Notes: generated from the letters alone by a model not told the origin. DNA of 64,000 nucleotides from Paractinoplanes durhamensis (GCF_016862175.1 NZ_BOML01000037.1:1-64000), one strand, 5' to 3'; positions 1 to 8,299 are shown, counted from the stretch's first letter. Translations and numbers: made by a program.

Positions 1-90
1 GGCCCGCCCCACCGCGACCGGCCCGCCCCACCGCGACCGGCCCGCCCCACCGCGACCGGCCCGCCCCACCGCGACCGGCCCGCCCCACCG
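1..90. repeat. Tandem 19-bp repeat at the window edge
   Basis: Four full copies of the unit GGCCCGCCCCACCGCGACC and a fifth copy of 14 bases follow each other without any change. The array begins at base 1, so it probably continues upstream of the window. It stops 58 bases before the start codon of the histidine phosphatase gene. The unit is 19 bp, so it would shift frame if translated and is more likely intergenic. The perfect identity suggests recent slippage expansion. Confidence 0.9.
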
Positions 91-148
91 TCAGTGGTGA
101 TGAGCACAACGCTGCGTGGATCGGGCCCTGCTGGATATGGTCCGACGT

Positions 149-844
149 ATGAGTGTCGTAGCTGAGTTGATCCTGGTCCGGCATGGGCAGAGCCTGGCCA
201 ATGTGGCCTTTCCGGCGGCCGACGCACGCGGTCTCCTCGACGCCGAGGTCAGTGGGCGCGACGCCGAGGTGCCCCTCACCGAGGTCGGCGAGGCGCAGGC
301 CGCGGCGGTCGGGGCCTGGCTGGCGGCGCTCCCGGCCGAGCAGATCCCGCAGGTCGTCATCACCTCGCCCTACCTGCGGGCGCGGGAGACCTGGCGGCTC
401 GCGGCCGACGCATCCGGCCTCGACCTGCCGAAGCCCGGCACCGACGATCGCCTGGTCGACCGCCTGCTCGGCGACCTGGAGATGCTGACCCGAGCCGCCA
501 TCGCCGACCGCTTCCCGAACGAGGCCGCCCGCCGCGCCGAGGCCGGCGAATACCGCTGGACACCGCCCAGCGGCGAATCCTTCGCCGACGTGGAGGCGCG
601 ACTAGCGTCGTTCGTCGCCGACCTCAACCGCGACCACGCCGGCGAACGCGTCGTCGTGGTCGCCCACGACGCGGTCGTGCTGATGATGCGCGCGGTCATC
701 CAGGCCCTCGACTGGGATGCGGTCATCGCCATGGAGCGGGCCGAGGGCACAGTCCGCAACGCGTCGATCTCCCAGTTCCTCGACCGGGACGGAAAGCTCG
801 AACTGGTCCGCTACAACGACGTGGACCACCTGCCCTCACTCTGA
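149..844 (+). CDS. Histidine phosphatase family protein (phosphoglycerate-mutase-like)
   Basis: A 231-residue cytoplasmic protein of the histidine phosphatase superfamily, which transfers or removes phosphate through a phospho-histidine. The RHG signature lies at residues 11-13 (LILVRHGQS), so His12 is the expected nucleophile. The second conserved histidine is His173 in VVAHDAV. I chose the ATG at 149 because it puts RHG at the usual place near the N-terminus; an in-frame ATG at 116 would add 11 residues without family character. The substrate cannot be read from sequence: members include mutases, phosphatases of sugars or cofactors, and proteins of unknown role. The 3' end overlaps the convergent gene by 9 bp. 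Confidence 0.85.
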   Translation: MSVVAELILVRHGQSLANVAFPAADARGLLDAEVSGRDAEVPLTEVGEAQAAAVGAWLAALPAEQIPQVVITSPYLRARETWRLAADASGLDLPKPGTDDRLVDRLLGDLEMLTRAAIADRFPNEAARRAEAGEYRWTPPSGESFADVEARLASFVADLNRDHAGERVVVVAHDAVVLMMRAVIQALDWDAVIAMERAEGTVRNASISQFLDRDGKLELVRYNDVDHLPSL

Positions 845-1591
845 GGGCTGCCACGCAATCAGCTCGGCCAGCACCGAACGGTCGCCGTCGACCCGCAGGT
901 CGTCGAACGGAACGCGGCCGTAAAGGGCCAGGACCAGGTCGCTGGCCGAGCCGTGCACGGTCGCGACCGGGCCGCCGCTGGTGGGCGGGTCGAGCCGGGC
1001 ACCCGACGGCGACAGCTCGAGCACCCAGGCCGGGCCCTCGGTCGCGGTGAACGTGATCCGGGCCGGCCGGTGGGGCCACGGACCCGATGCCCCGAGACCG
1101 ACCTGGATGAACTCGGCGACCCCGTCGACGGCGATCGCGGCCGGCAGCGGCTCGGCCTTGCCCGCCGACTCCTGCGCGTCGTAGGCGTGCACGGCCGCCT
1201 CCTGCACCTGGTGCCGGGCGATCGCGCCGGCCGTCAGCGGCGCGTCGGAGGCACCCCACCACGTCCAGGCCGGGCTGTCCGGCCCGGCCGCGGCGAGCGC
1301 GTCGATCAGCAGCCGGGTCGACTCGCCGAACCAGGTCAGCAGGTCGCCCTGCGGCGCGAGCTCGCCGCGTCGTTCCTCGCCCGGCGGCCCGGACGGGTCG
1401 GCCAGGGTCGTGGCGAGGGCCCAGAAACGCTGGACCCCGCCGATATGGGTGACCAGGTCGCGCAGCGTCCAATCAGGACAGCCGGGGACCCGCGCGGTGA
1501 AGTCGGGAGCGGCCGCGGCGGCCTCCCGCAGCACCGTCGAGCGGTCGGCGATCTGGTCCAGGAGCTGCGCAAACGGCGCGGTGTCAGTCAT
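836..1591 (-). CDS. Mycothiol-dependent maleylpyruvate isomerase / DinB-fold family protein
   Basis: A 251-residue protein of the actinobacterial MDMPI family, a four-helix-bundle relative of DinB and of mycothiol-dependent enzymes. The N-terminal block with CPDWTLRDLVTHIGG and the later EAAVHAYDAQ give the His and Glu-x3-His positions that bind metal in this family. The C-terminal region resembles the MDMPI C-terminal domain. The true reaction is unknown: most members are annotated by similarity only. It is transcribed alone, converging on the phosphatase gene with 9 bp overlap. Its start codon at 1591 sits right behind a DNA-damage-type promoter motif (1598-1620), with no room for a ribosome binding site, so the mRNA is probably leaderless. 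Confidence 0.8.
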   Translation of the reverse strand: MTDTAPFAQLLDQIADRSTVLREAAAAAPDFTARVPGCPDWTLRDLVTHIGGVQRFWALATTLADPSGPPGEERRGELAPQGDLLTWFGESTRLLIDALAAAGPDSPAWTWWGASDAPLTAGAIARHQVQEAAVHAYDAQESAGKAEPLPAAIAVDGVAEFIQVGLGASGPWPHRPARITFTATEGPAWVLELSPSGARLDPPTSGGPVATVHGSASDLVLALYGRVPFDDLRVDGDRSVLAELIAWQPSE

Positions 1592-1597
1592 GTGCTG

Positions 1598-1620
1598 GTT
1601 CTACCACCGGGGTACGACAA
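1598..1620 (-). promoter_or_regulatory. DNA-damage-type promoter (RecA-independent / PafBC motif)
   Basis: Read on the minus strand: TTGTCG, then 11 bases beginning TACCCC, then TAGAAC. The known mycobacterial consensus is TTGTCR, 11 bases, TANNNT, so only the last -10 base differs. The -10 hexamer ends 6 bases before the ATG at 1591, which places the transcription start at or near the A of the start codon. The same TTGTCR-TACCCC string precedes uvrA, uvrB and, with one change, polA in this window. Confidence 0.7.
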
Positions 1621-1664
1621 GAACGCCGGGAGTGGCAGGCCACCCCCGGCGTGAAGAAGAACGG

Positions 1665-2162
1665 TCAGACGTTGAAGCCGAGGGCGCGGAGCTGGTCGCG
1701 GCCCTCGTCGGTGATCTTGTCCGGGCCCCACGGCGGGAGCCACACCCAGTTGATCCGGAAGTCCTGGACCAGGCCGCCGCCGGGGCCGGTGGTCAGCGCC
1801 GCCCGGGTCTGCTCCTCGATCACGTCGGTCAGCGGGCAGGCCGCCGACGTCAGCGTCATGTCGATGGTGACCACGTTCTCGTCGTCCACGAACGTGCCGT
1901 AGACCAGGCCGAGGTCGACCACGTTGATGCCCAGCTCGGGGTCGACGACGTCCTTCATCGCCTCCTCGACGTCGGCCAGCGACGCCTTCACGACGGGACC
2001 CGCGGGAGCATCCGAAGCAACGGGAGCATCCGAAGCGACCGGGGCGGCCTCGGAGACCGCTACCTCGGGGACGTCCTCCGCCGGCGTACCGGAAGCGACG
2101 GCCTCGGCCCGCTCGTCGGCCAGCCAGGCCGGAACCTCGTCGACAGTCTTGTGATCAGTCAT
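1665..2162 (-). CDS. MIP18 / DUF59 family Fe-S assembly protein (SufT/PaaD-like)
   Basis: The last gene of the suf operon, 165 residues. The C-terminal ~100 residues are a DUF59/MIP18 domain (VEEAMKDVVDPELGINVVDLG..., then TSAACPLTDVIEEQ), a family that helps deliver Fe-S clusters to target proteins. The conserved cysteine lies in SAACPL. The first ~65 residues are an Ala/Glu/Pro-rich extension with a repeated ASDAP motif, probably disordered. The ATG at 2162 overlaps the sufU stop by 4 bp (ATGA), which supports this start over a longer upstream reading and implies translational coupling. A role as assembly or carrier factor is inferred from family and context. Confidence 0.88.
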   Translation of the reverse strand: MTDHKTVDEVPAWLADERAEAVASGTPAEDVPEVAVSEAAPVASDAPVASDAPAGPVVKASLADVEEAMKDVVDPELGINVVDLGLVYGTFVDDENVVTIDMTLTSAACPLTDVIEEQTRAALTTGPGGGLVQDFRINWVWLPPWGPDKITDEGRDQLRALGFNV

Positions 2163-2614
2163 GCCTTCACCTCCGGGCTCGCGCCCACGTCCACCCCGGC
2201 ACGCGCAGCCGCGTCCTTGAAAGCCATCCACGGCAGCAGCGCGCACTTCACGCGGGCCGGGAACCTTGCCACCCCGGCGAACGCGACCGCGTCGCCGAGC
2301 ACGTCCTCGTCCGGTTCGCCCTGGCCGCGCCCCTGCATCAGCTCGACGAACGCCTCGTGAATTCCCGCGATCTCGGCGGACGTCCTACCGACCAGCAACT
2401 CGTGCAGGACCGACGCGGACGCCTGGCTGATCGAGCAGCCGAGACCGTCGTAGGAGATGTCCGAGAAGTCGGCGGCGACCCGCACGGTGATCTCGTCGCC
2501 GCACGTCGGGTTGACGTGGTGCGCCTCGCCATCGTACGGATCACGCAAGCCCCGCCCGTGCGGATGCTTGTAGTGATCGAGGATGATCTCCTGGTAGAGC
2601 GAGTCGAGCATCAT
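2159..2614 (-). CDS. sufU: Fe-S scaffold / zinc-dependent sulfur transfer protein SufU
   Basis: A 151-residue SufU protein. In Gram-positive bacteria SufU takes the persulfide sulfur from SufS and passes it to the SufBCD machinery. The zinc/sulfur ligands are present: Cys38 and Asp40 (NPTCGDEI), Cys60 (GLGCSISQ) and Cys124 (VKCALLPW). The start is one of two successive ATG codons at 2614 and 2611; the first overlaps the sufS stop by one base (TGATG), so the two partner enzymes are translationally coupled. Length and motifs are typical of the family and no oddity is seen. Confidence 0.95.
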   Translation of the reverse strand: MMLDSLYQEIILDHYKHPHGRGLRDPYDGEAHHVNPTCGDEITVRVAADFSDISYDGLGCSISQASASVLHELLVGRTSAEIAGIHEAFVELMQGRGQGEPDEDVLGDAVAFAGVARFPARVKCALLPWMAFKDAAARAGVDVGASPEVKA

Positions 2615-3843
2615 CAGCCGAACACCTTCTTCACCTGGTCGAGCCCCTGCGCCAGCGCGTCGATCTCGTCCGTGGTCGTGTAGAGGTAGAACGACGCCCG
2701 GGTCATCGCCGGCACCCCGAAGCGCGCGCAGGTCGGCTTGGCGCAATGATGCCCGACCCGCACCTCGACACCCAGAGCGTCCAGGATCTGTCCCACGTCG
2801 TGCGGGTGTACCCCGTCGACGGCGAACGACACCGTGCCGCCGCGCCCCTCGGGCGTCGTCGGCCCGAAGATGCGAACGCCCGGAACATCGATCAGCGTCT
2901 TGAGGGCGTACGCCGTGATGTCCTGCTCGTGCTGATGGATCTCGGCCATGCCCAGCCCGGTCAGGTAGTCGACGGCGGCGCCGAGCCCGATCGCCTCGGC
3001 GATCGGCGGGGTGCCCGCCTCGAACCGGGCCGGCGGCGCGGCGTAGGTGGTGCCGCCCATCGTCACCGTCTCGATCATCGAACCGCCACCGAGGAACGGC
3101 GGCATCTTCGCGAGCAGGTCGAACCGGCCCCAGAGCACGCCGATGCCGGTCGGCCCGAGCATCTTGTGCCCGGTGAACGCGATGAAGTCGGCGCCGAGCC
3201 CGCGCACGTCGACCGGCAGGTGCGGCACCGACTGCGAGCAGTCGAGGGCGACCAGCGCGCCGACATCGTGCGCCCGGGCGATGATCCCGGAGACGTCGTT
3301 GATCGTGCCGAGCGTGTTGGACATGTGCACGACCGACACGAGCCGGGTGCGCTCGTTGATCAGATCGGCGATGCCCGACTCATCGAGCCGGCCGTCGTCG
3401 GTGATGCCGAACCACCGCAACGTCGCGCCGGTCCGCTCGCACAGCAGCTGCCAGGGGACGATGTTCGAGTGATGCTCCATCTCGGAGATCACGATCTCGT
3501 CGCCCGGCTTGAGCGCCAGCATCTGCCCGGCCGAGTGGGCGATCAGGTTGAGCGCCTCGGTCGAGTTCTTGGTGAAGACGATCTCGTCGGGGGTGCCGGC
3601 GTTGATGAAGGCCGCGATCTTGGCGCGGGCCTCCTCGTACGCCGACGTGGCCTCGGTGCCGAGCGTGTGCACCGAGCGGGACACGTTGCCGTTGTGCCGC
3701 TCGTTGTGCACGCGCATGGCGTCGAGCACCTGGCGAGGTTTCTGCGAGGTGTTCGCGCTGTCCAGATAGACCAGCGGATGTCCGTTGATCTCCCGCGACA
3801 GGATCGGGAAGTCGGCTCGGACCCGGGCCACGTCGAACGTCAT
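2614..3843 (-). CDS. sufS: Cysteine desulfurase SufS
   Basis: A 409-residue PLP-dependent class II cysteine desulfurase, which releases sulfur from cysteine as a persulfide for Fe-S cluster assembly. The PLP lysine is Lys227 in FTGHKMLGP and the catalytic cysteine is Cys367 in RVGHHCAKP, the short-loop arrangement of SufS. I chose the ATG at 3843 because a GAGGGA ribosome binding site lies 6-10 bases upstream; a GTG at 3858 would add five residues and lacks such a site. It lies 17 bp behind sufC and overlaps sufU by one base. Confidence 0.95.
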   Translation of the reverse strand: MTFDVARVRADFPILSREINGHPLVYLDSANTSQKPRQVLDAMRVHNERHNGNVSRSVHTLGTEATSAYEEARAKIAAFINAGTPDEIVFTKNSTEALNLIAHSAGQMLALKPGDEIVISEMEHHSNIVPWQLLCERTGATLRWFGITDDGRLDESGIADLINERTRLVSVVHMSNTLGTINDVSGIIARAHDVGALVALDCSQSVPHLPVDVRGLGADFIAFTGHKMLGPTGIGVLWGRFDLLAKMPPFLGGGSMIETVTMGGTTYAAPPARFEAGTPPIAEAIGLGAAVDYLTGLGMAEIHQHEQDITAYALKTLIDVPGVRIFGPTTPEGRGGTVSFAVDGVHPHDVGQILDALGVEVRVGHHCAKPTCARFGVPAMTRASFYLYTTTDEIDALAQGLDQVKKVFG

Positions 3844-3860
3844 CGTTCTGTCCCTCACTG

Positions 3861-4622
3861 TCAGATTCGCGCGGCCACGTAGCGCTCGTAGCCCTCGGCT
3901 TCCAGCTGCTCGGAAAGCTCCGGCCCGCCCTGCTCGACGATCTTGCCGGCCACGAAGACGTGCACGAAGTCCGGCTTGATGTAGCGCAGGATCCGGGTGT
4001 AGTGGGTGATCAGCAGCAGGCCGGTCTCGCCGGTCTCGCGGACCCGGTTGACACCCTCGCTGACGATCCGGAGCGCGTCGATGTCGAGGCCGGAGTCGGT
4101 CTCGTCGAGGATCGCGACCTTCGGCTTCAGCAGCTCGAGCTGCATGATCTCGTGCCGCTTCTTCTCGCCGCCGGAGAAGCCCTCGTTGACGTTGCGCTGC
4201 GCGAACGCCGGGTCCATCTGCAGCTTCTCCATGGCGCCGCGCAGCTCGCCGGCCCAGGTGCGCAGCTTCGGCGCCTCGCCGTCGATCGCGGTCTTCGCGG
4301 TGCGCAGGAAGTTCGCCACCGACACGCCCGGCACCTCGACCGGGTACTGCATCGCCAGGAACAGGCCGGCGCGGGCCCGCTCGTCCACGGTCATCGCCAG
4401 CACGTCGGCACCGTCCAGGGTGACCGAGCCACCGGTGATCTGGTACTTCGGGTGACCGGCGATGGAGTAGGCCAGGGTCGACTTGCCCGAGCCGTTCGGA
4501 CCCATGATCGCGTGGGTCTCGCCGGCCTTGACCGTCAGGTCGACACCGGCCAGGATCGGCTTGAGCTCGCCCTCGGGCAGCTTCACCGACACCTGCAGGT
4601 CGCGGATCTCCAGGGTGCTCAC
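3861..4622 (-). CDS. sufC: Fe-S cluster assembly ATPase SufC
   Basis: A 253-residue ABC-type ATPase of the SufBCD scaffold. The Walker A motif is at 41-48 (GPNGSGKS), the signature is FSGGEKKRHEI and Walker B is VAILDETDSGLD, all in the form usual for SufC. It is cytoplasmic, has no membrane partner, and powers conformational change of SufB-SufD during cluster assembly. The ATG overlaps the end of the Rieske gene by 4 bp (4619-4622). Confidence 0.96.
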   Translation of the reverse strand: MSTLEIRDLQVSVKLPEGELKPILAGVDLTVKAGETHAIMGPNGSGKSTLAYSIAGHPKYQITGGSVTLDGADVLAMTVDERARAGLFLAMQYPVEVPGVSVANFLRTAKTAIDGEAPKLRTWAGELRGAMEKLQMDPAFAQRNVNEGFSGGEKKRHEIMQLELLKPKVAILDETDSGLDIDALRIVSEGVNRVRETGETGLLLITHYTRILRYIKPDFVHVFVAGKIVEQGGPELSEQLEAEGYERYVAARI

Positions 4623-4951
4623 GGCTTTACTCCATTACTCGGTGTGGTCGAAACGTAGATGTCGCCGTCGCGGATCTCGACGGGGAAGGTCGCCACCGGC
4701 TCGGTGGCGGGAAGTCCGCTCGGCGCGCCGGTGCGCAGGTCGAAGCGGGAACCGTGCAGCCAGCACTCGAGCGTGCACCCGTCCACCTCGCCCTCGCTCA
4801 GGGCGACCGAGGCGTGACTGCATTCATCGCGTACGGCGTAGAAGTTGTCGTCGTCGGCGTGCACGACGGCCACCTCGACGTCGGCGATCTCCACCTGGAT
4901 CGCCGTACCCTTTGCGATGTCGGCCGCCGGCCCGACGAGCTCGAAACTCAC
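4619..4951 (-). CDS. Rieske-type [2Fe-2S] ferredoxin in the suf operon
   Basis: A 110-residue soluble Rieske ferredoxin. The two cluster-binding motifs are Cys44-x-His46 (ECSHAS) and Cys63-x2-His66 (CWLHGSRFD), so both histidine and both cysteine ligands are present. It resembles the small ferredoxin component of non-heme oxygenases, but the stand-alone position between sufD and sufC is typical of actinobacterial suf operons. A role as electron donor or cluster carrier in the Suf pathway is inferred from context. It overlaps both neighbours by 4 bp. Confidence 0.93.
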   Translation of the reverse strand: MSFELVGPAADIAKGTAIQVEIADVEVAVVHADDDNFYAVRDECSHASVALSEGEVDGCTLECWLHGSRFDLRTGAPSGLPATEPVATFPVEIRDGDIYVSTTPSNGVKP

Positions 4952-6078
4952 GAGGCGTACTCCGCCAGCCGAGCCTCGACCGCGTCGCCGAGCCGCTCGC
5001 GCAGCTCCTCGACCGGGATCTTGTTGAGCAGCTCGGCGAAGAAGCCGCGAACCACCAGCTTCCGGGCCTCCCCTTCGGGGATGCCGCGGGCCATCAGATA
5101 GAACAACTGCTCATCATCGAAGCGTCCGGTCGCGCTCGCGTGCCCGGCGCCGGCGACCTCGCCGGTCTCGATCTCCAGATTGGGTACGGAGTGAGCGATC
5201 GCGCCGTCGGTGAGGATCAGGTTGCGGTTGATCTCGTACGTGTCGGTGCCGGTCGCGGTGGCCCGGATCAGCACGTCGCCGACCCAGACCGTCTTCGCCG
5301 ACGCGCCCTGCAGGGCGCCCCGGTAGCCGACGTAGCTGCGGCAGTCCGGCACGCTGTGGTCGACCAGCTGGCGGTGCTCGAAGTGCTGGCCGGCGTCGGC
5401 GAAGTAGAGGCCCCACAGCTCGGCGTCGCCACCACGGCCGGTGTATTCGACGCTGGTGAACTGGCGGACCAGGTCACCACCGAGCGCCACCTGCACGTGC
5501 TGCACCCGGGCGTCCTTGCCGACCACGAGCTTGATGTGCTGGGCCTGCACCGCGCCGGCGTCCCACTCGGCCACTGTGACGAACGTCAGCTGCGCGCTGT
5601 CGCCGGTGACGACCTCGATGTTGTCGGCGAGGACCGCCGTACCCGTCTGCTCCACAATGATCGTGACCTTGGCGAAGGCACCCACCTTGACCAGCGTCCG
5701 GGCCGCGGCGGCATCGCCGCCCTTACCCACCAGGCGCAGCACGACGGCCTCGGCGGGCTCGGTCTCCGGCGCGACCTCGATCAGCGTGACGCCGTCGGCC
5801 GAGCCGTAGGCGAGGGCGCTGATCCGGTCGAACGGGGTGAGCACCGCGTCCGCGGAGTCCACATGCGACACCGTCACGCCCGCGGGCAGGTCACCGTGCT
5901 CCACCGCGGGCGCGATGCCGCTGAGTGAAGACGCGGTGACCAGGTCACCGAGCCGCTTGAGCGGGGTGAAACGCCACTCCTCCTCCAGCCCGTTGAGGGC
6001 CGGGAAGTCGTTGACGTCGAAGGAGCGCAGCACCTGCGACTTGGTGCTGGGCGGCGGTGCGATGGCCTCGGTAGTCAT
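4948..6078 (-). CDS. sufD: Fe-S cluster assembly protein SufD
   Basis: A 376-residue scaffold subunit that pairs with SufB and SufC. The right-handed beta-helix core ends in the family block GRFDDEQLFYLMARGIPEGEARKLVVRGFF, which is also seen in SufB. The N-terminal part carries FPALNGLEEEWRFTPL, the usual entry helix. The stop overlaps the Rieske start by 4 bp. The ATG at 6078 lies 44 bp behind the sufB stop, the only real gap in the operon before sufC, and that gap holds a hairpin. Confidence 0.94.
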   Translation of the reverse strand: MTTEAIAPPPSTKSQVLRSFDVNDFPALNGLEEEWRFTPLKRLGDLVTASSLSGIAPAVEHGDLPAGVTVSHVDSADAVLTPFDRISALAYGSADGVTLIEVAPETEPAEAVVLRLVGKGGDAAAARTLVKVGAFAKVTIIVEQTGTAVLADNIEVVTGDSAQLTFVTVAEWDAGAVQAQHIKLVVGKDARVQHVQVALGGDLVRQFTSVEYTGRGGDAELWGLYFADAGQHFEHRQLVDHSVPDCRSYVGYRGALQGASAKTVWVGDVLIRATATGTDTYEINRNLILTDGAIAHSVPNLEIETGEVAGAGHASATGRFDDEQLFYLMARGIPEGEARKLVVRGFFAELLNKIPVEELRERLGDAVEARLAEYAS

Positions 6079-6105
6079 TTCTTCCTTTGATATCCGCGTC
6101 TTCGT

Positions 6106-6137
6106 GGGGCCGGGCCGGGTTGTTAACCCACGGCCCC
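6106..6137 (-). other. Hairpin at the sufB-sufD junction
   Basis: GGGGCCG (6106-6112) can pair with CGGCCCC (6131-6137), and inside it GGGTT pairs with AACCC around the sufB stop codon. There is no T tract, so this is more likely an mRNA-processing or stability element than a terminator. It could set different amounts of SufB and the downstream proteins; that is inference. Confidence 0.4.
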
Positions 6138-7544
6138 TTCCATCTGCAGCTCGATCAGCCGGTTCAGCTCCAGGGCGTACTCCATCGGCAGTTCCTTGGC
6201 GATCGGCTCGATGAAGCCCCGCACGATCATCGCCATCGCCTCGTCCTCGGTGAGACCGCGGCTCATCAGGTAGAAGAGCTGGTCCTCACTGATCTTGGAG
6301 ACGGTGGCCTCGTGTCCCATCGACACGTCGTCCTCGCGAATGTCGACATAAGGGTAGGTGTCGGACCGCGAGATCGTGTCGACCAGAAGTGCGTCGCACT
6401 TGACCGTGCTCTTCGAGTGCGAAGAGCCTTCCAAAACCTGAACAAGGCCGCGGTACGACGTACGGCCACCGCCGCGCGCGATCGACTTCGACACGATCGT
6501 CGACGACGTGTACGGAGCGGCGTGCACCATCTTGGCGCCGGCGTCCTGGTGCTGGCCCTCGCCGGCCATCGCCACGCTCAGGACCTCGCCCTTGGCGTGC
6601 GGGCCGGTCATGTAGACGGCGGGGTACTTCATCGTCACCTTGGAGCCGATGTTGCCGTCGATCCACTCCATGGTCGCGCCCTCTTCGCAGGTGGCGCGCT
6701 TGGTGACCAGGTTGTAGACGTTGTTCGACCAGTTCTGGATGGTCGTGTAACGGCAGCGGGCGTTCTTCTTCACGATGATCTCGACGACCGCGGAGTGCAG
6801 CGAGTCGGACGAGTAGATCGGCGCCGTGCAGCCCTCGACGTAGTGCACGTAGGCACCCTCGTCCACGATGATCAGGGTCCGCTCGAACTGGCCCATGTTC
6901 TCCGTGTTGATCCGGAAGTACGCCTGCAGCGGGATCTCCACCTGCACGCCCTTGGGCACGTAGATGAACGAGCCACCCGACCAGACGCTGGTGTTCAGCG
7001 CGGCGAACTTGTTGTCGCCGACCGGGATCACCGTGCCGAAATACTCCTTGAAGACGTCCTCGTGCTCCTTCAGAGCCGTGTCGGTGTCGAGGAAGATGAC
7101 GCCCTGCTCCTCGAGGTCCTCACGGATCTTGTGGTAGACCACCTCGGACTCGTACTGCGCGGCGACACCGGCGACGAGGCGCTGCTTCTCGGCCTCCGGG
7201 ATGCCCAGCCGGTCGTACGTCGCCTTGATGTCCTCGGGCAGGTCCTCCCACGAAGCGGCCTGCTTCTCGGTGGAGCGCACGAAGTACTTGATGTTCTGGA
7301 AGTCGATCCCGGTGAGGTCGGCGCCCCACGACGGCATCGGCTTGCGGTCGAACAGCCGCAGGCCCTTGAGTCGAAGGTCGAGCATCCACTGCGGCTCGTT
7401 CTTCAACGCGGAGATGTTGCGCACCACGGCCTCGGACAGACCACGCTGAGCGCCCGAGCCCGCCACGTCGGCGTCGGCCCAGCCGTACTCATACTTGCCC
7501 AGGGCGGCGAGGTGCTCTTCCTGAGTAACGATCTGGTCGGTCAT
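6123..7544 (-). CDS. sufB: Fe-S cluster assembly protein SufB
   Basis: A 473-residue SufB scaffold subunit, the main site of nascent Fe-S cluster assembly with SufC and SufD. Family blocks are continuous from YEYGWADADVAGS at the start to SEDQLFYLMSRGLTEDEAM near the end. Length is normal and no intein is present, unlike in some mycobacterial SufB proteins. The ATG at 7544 overlaps the stop of the SufR-like regulator gene by 4 bp, so regulator and scaffold are translated from one message. Confidence 0.96.
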   Translation of the reverse strand: MTDQIVTQEEHLAALGKYEYGWADADVAGSGAQRGLSEAVVRNISALKNEPQWMLDLRLKGLRLFDRKPMPSWGADLTGIDFQNIKYFVRSTEKQAASWEDLPEDIKATYDRLGIPEAEKQRLVAGVAAQYESEVVYHKIREDLEEQGVIFLDTDTALKEHEDVFKEYFGTVIPVGDNKFAALNTSVWSGGSFIYVPKGVQVEIPLQAYFRINTENMGQFERTLIIVDEGAYVHYVEGCTAPIYSSDSLHSAVVEIIVKKNARCRYTTIQNWSNNVYNLVTKRATCEEGATMEWIDGNIGSKVTMKYPAVYMTGPHAKGEVLSVAMAGEGQHQDAGAKMVHAAPYTSSTIVSKSIARGGGRTSYRGLVQVLEGSSHSKSTVKCDALLVDTISRSDTYPYVDIREDDVSMGHEATVSKISEDQLFYLMSRGLTEDEAMAMIVRGFIEPIAKELPMEYALELNRLIELQMEGAVG

Positions 7545-8278
7545 GTATCTGTCCTAACCGTGATTGCGTTGCCGGTGGTGACGTTTACGCGCTGCGGGCC
7601 CGGGATGTGCGTGGTGCACACCCCGTCGCCGTGCGCGATGGTGGCGAGACGCTGCACGTGGGTGCCGATGAGCCGGGAGATGACCGCGGTCTCGGCGTCG
7701 CACAGCTGGGGAAACTCGGCAGCCACGTGGGCCACCGGACAGTGGTGCTGGCACAGCTGGCCGCCGGACGCGATCGTGGACGCGTTGGCAGCGTATCCCT
7801 CGGCGGTCAGCACCTCGGCGAGAGCCTCGGCCCGGGCGATCGGGTCGTCGCCGGCCTCGCAGATCGCGGCCCGGCAGCGCTCCTCCAGCGCGGCGACCTG
7901 CGCGGCGGCGAACTCGGTGACCGCGCCCGGCCCCTGCCGCTGCGCGATCCAGCGCAGCGCGGCCGTCGCGATGCCGTCGTAGAAGTGCGGGTTGAGATCT
8001 TCCCGGGCGGCCGCGGTGAGCACGAACGCCTTGGCCGGCCGGCCCCGCCCGCGCGGGCCCTGGTGCCGGACCTCGCGGGTCTCCACCAGGTCGTCGGCGA
8101 GCATCGCGTCGAGGTGCTTACGGATGGCGGCCGGGCTGAGCCCGAGCTGGGCGCCGAGCTCCGCCGCGGTGGCCGCGCCGCGCTTGAGCAACAATTGAGC
8201 GACCCGGTCACGGGTGCGACCGTCCGATGCGTTGGCCGGGGCCATCGCATCGCTCTGGATCAACACCTCGTATTTCAC
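7541..8278 (-). CDS. sufR: SufR-type iron-sulfur transcriptional regulator
   Basis: A 245-residue regulator heading the suf operon. The N-terminal winged helix-turn-helix spans about residues 24-85 (VAQLLLKRGAATAAELGAQLGLS..., then a basic RGRGRPAKAF wing). The C-terminal half carries four cysteines, Cys176, Cys180, Cys193 and Cys221 (CQHHC, QLCDAE, GVCTTH), the pattern of SufR proteins that sense cluster status through a bound Fe-S cluster. I chose the GTG at 8278; an ATG about 11 codons later is an alternative. It likely represses its own operon. A direct repeat over the start region (8269-8299) is a candidate operator. Confidence 0.88.
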   Translation of the reverse strand: MKYEVLIQSDAMAPANASDGRTRDRVAQLLLKRGAATAAELGAQLGLSPAAIRKHLDAMLADDLVETREVRHQGPRGRGRPAKAFVLTAAAREDLNPHFYDGIATAALRWIAQRQGPGAVTEFAAAQVAALEERCRAAICEAGDDPIARAEALAEVLTAEGYAANASTIASGGQLCQHHCPVAHVAAEFPQLCDAETAVISRLIGTHVQRLATIAHGDGVCTTHIPGPQRVNVTTGNAITVRTDT

Positions 8279-8299
8279 TACGCCAACGTTACGTATTTC
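8269..8299 (-). promoter_or_regulatory. Direct repeat at the suf operon start, possible SufR operator
   Basis: The octamer GAAATACG (minus strand) occurs twice, at 8299-8292 and 8276-8269, with starts 23 bp apart or about two helical turns. The GTG start of sufR lies between them, and an AACGTT/ACGT-rich core lies just upstream. Spacing on one DNA face at the head of a regulated operon is what an autoregulatory site would show. That SufR binds here is inference. Confidence 0.4.

Noticed and set aside
1..90. CRISPR array
   Set aside because: The repeats are directly joined without spacers, and there are no cas genes anywhere in the window.
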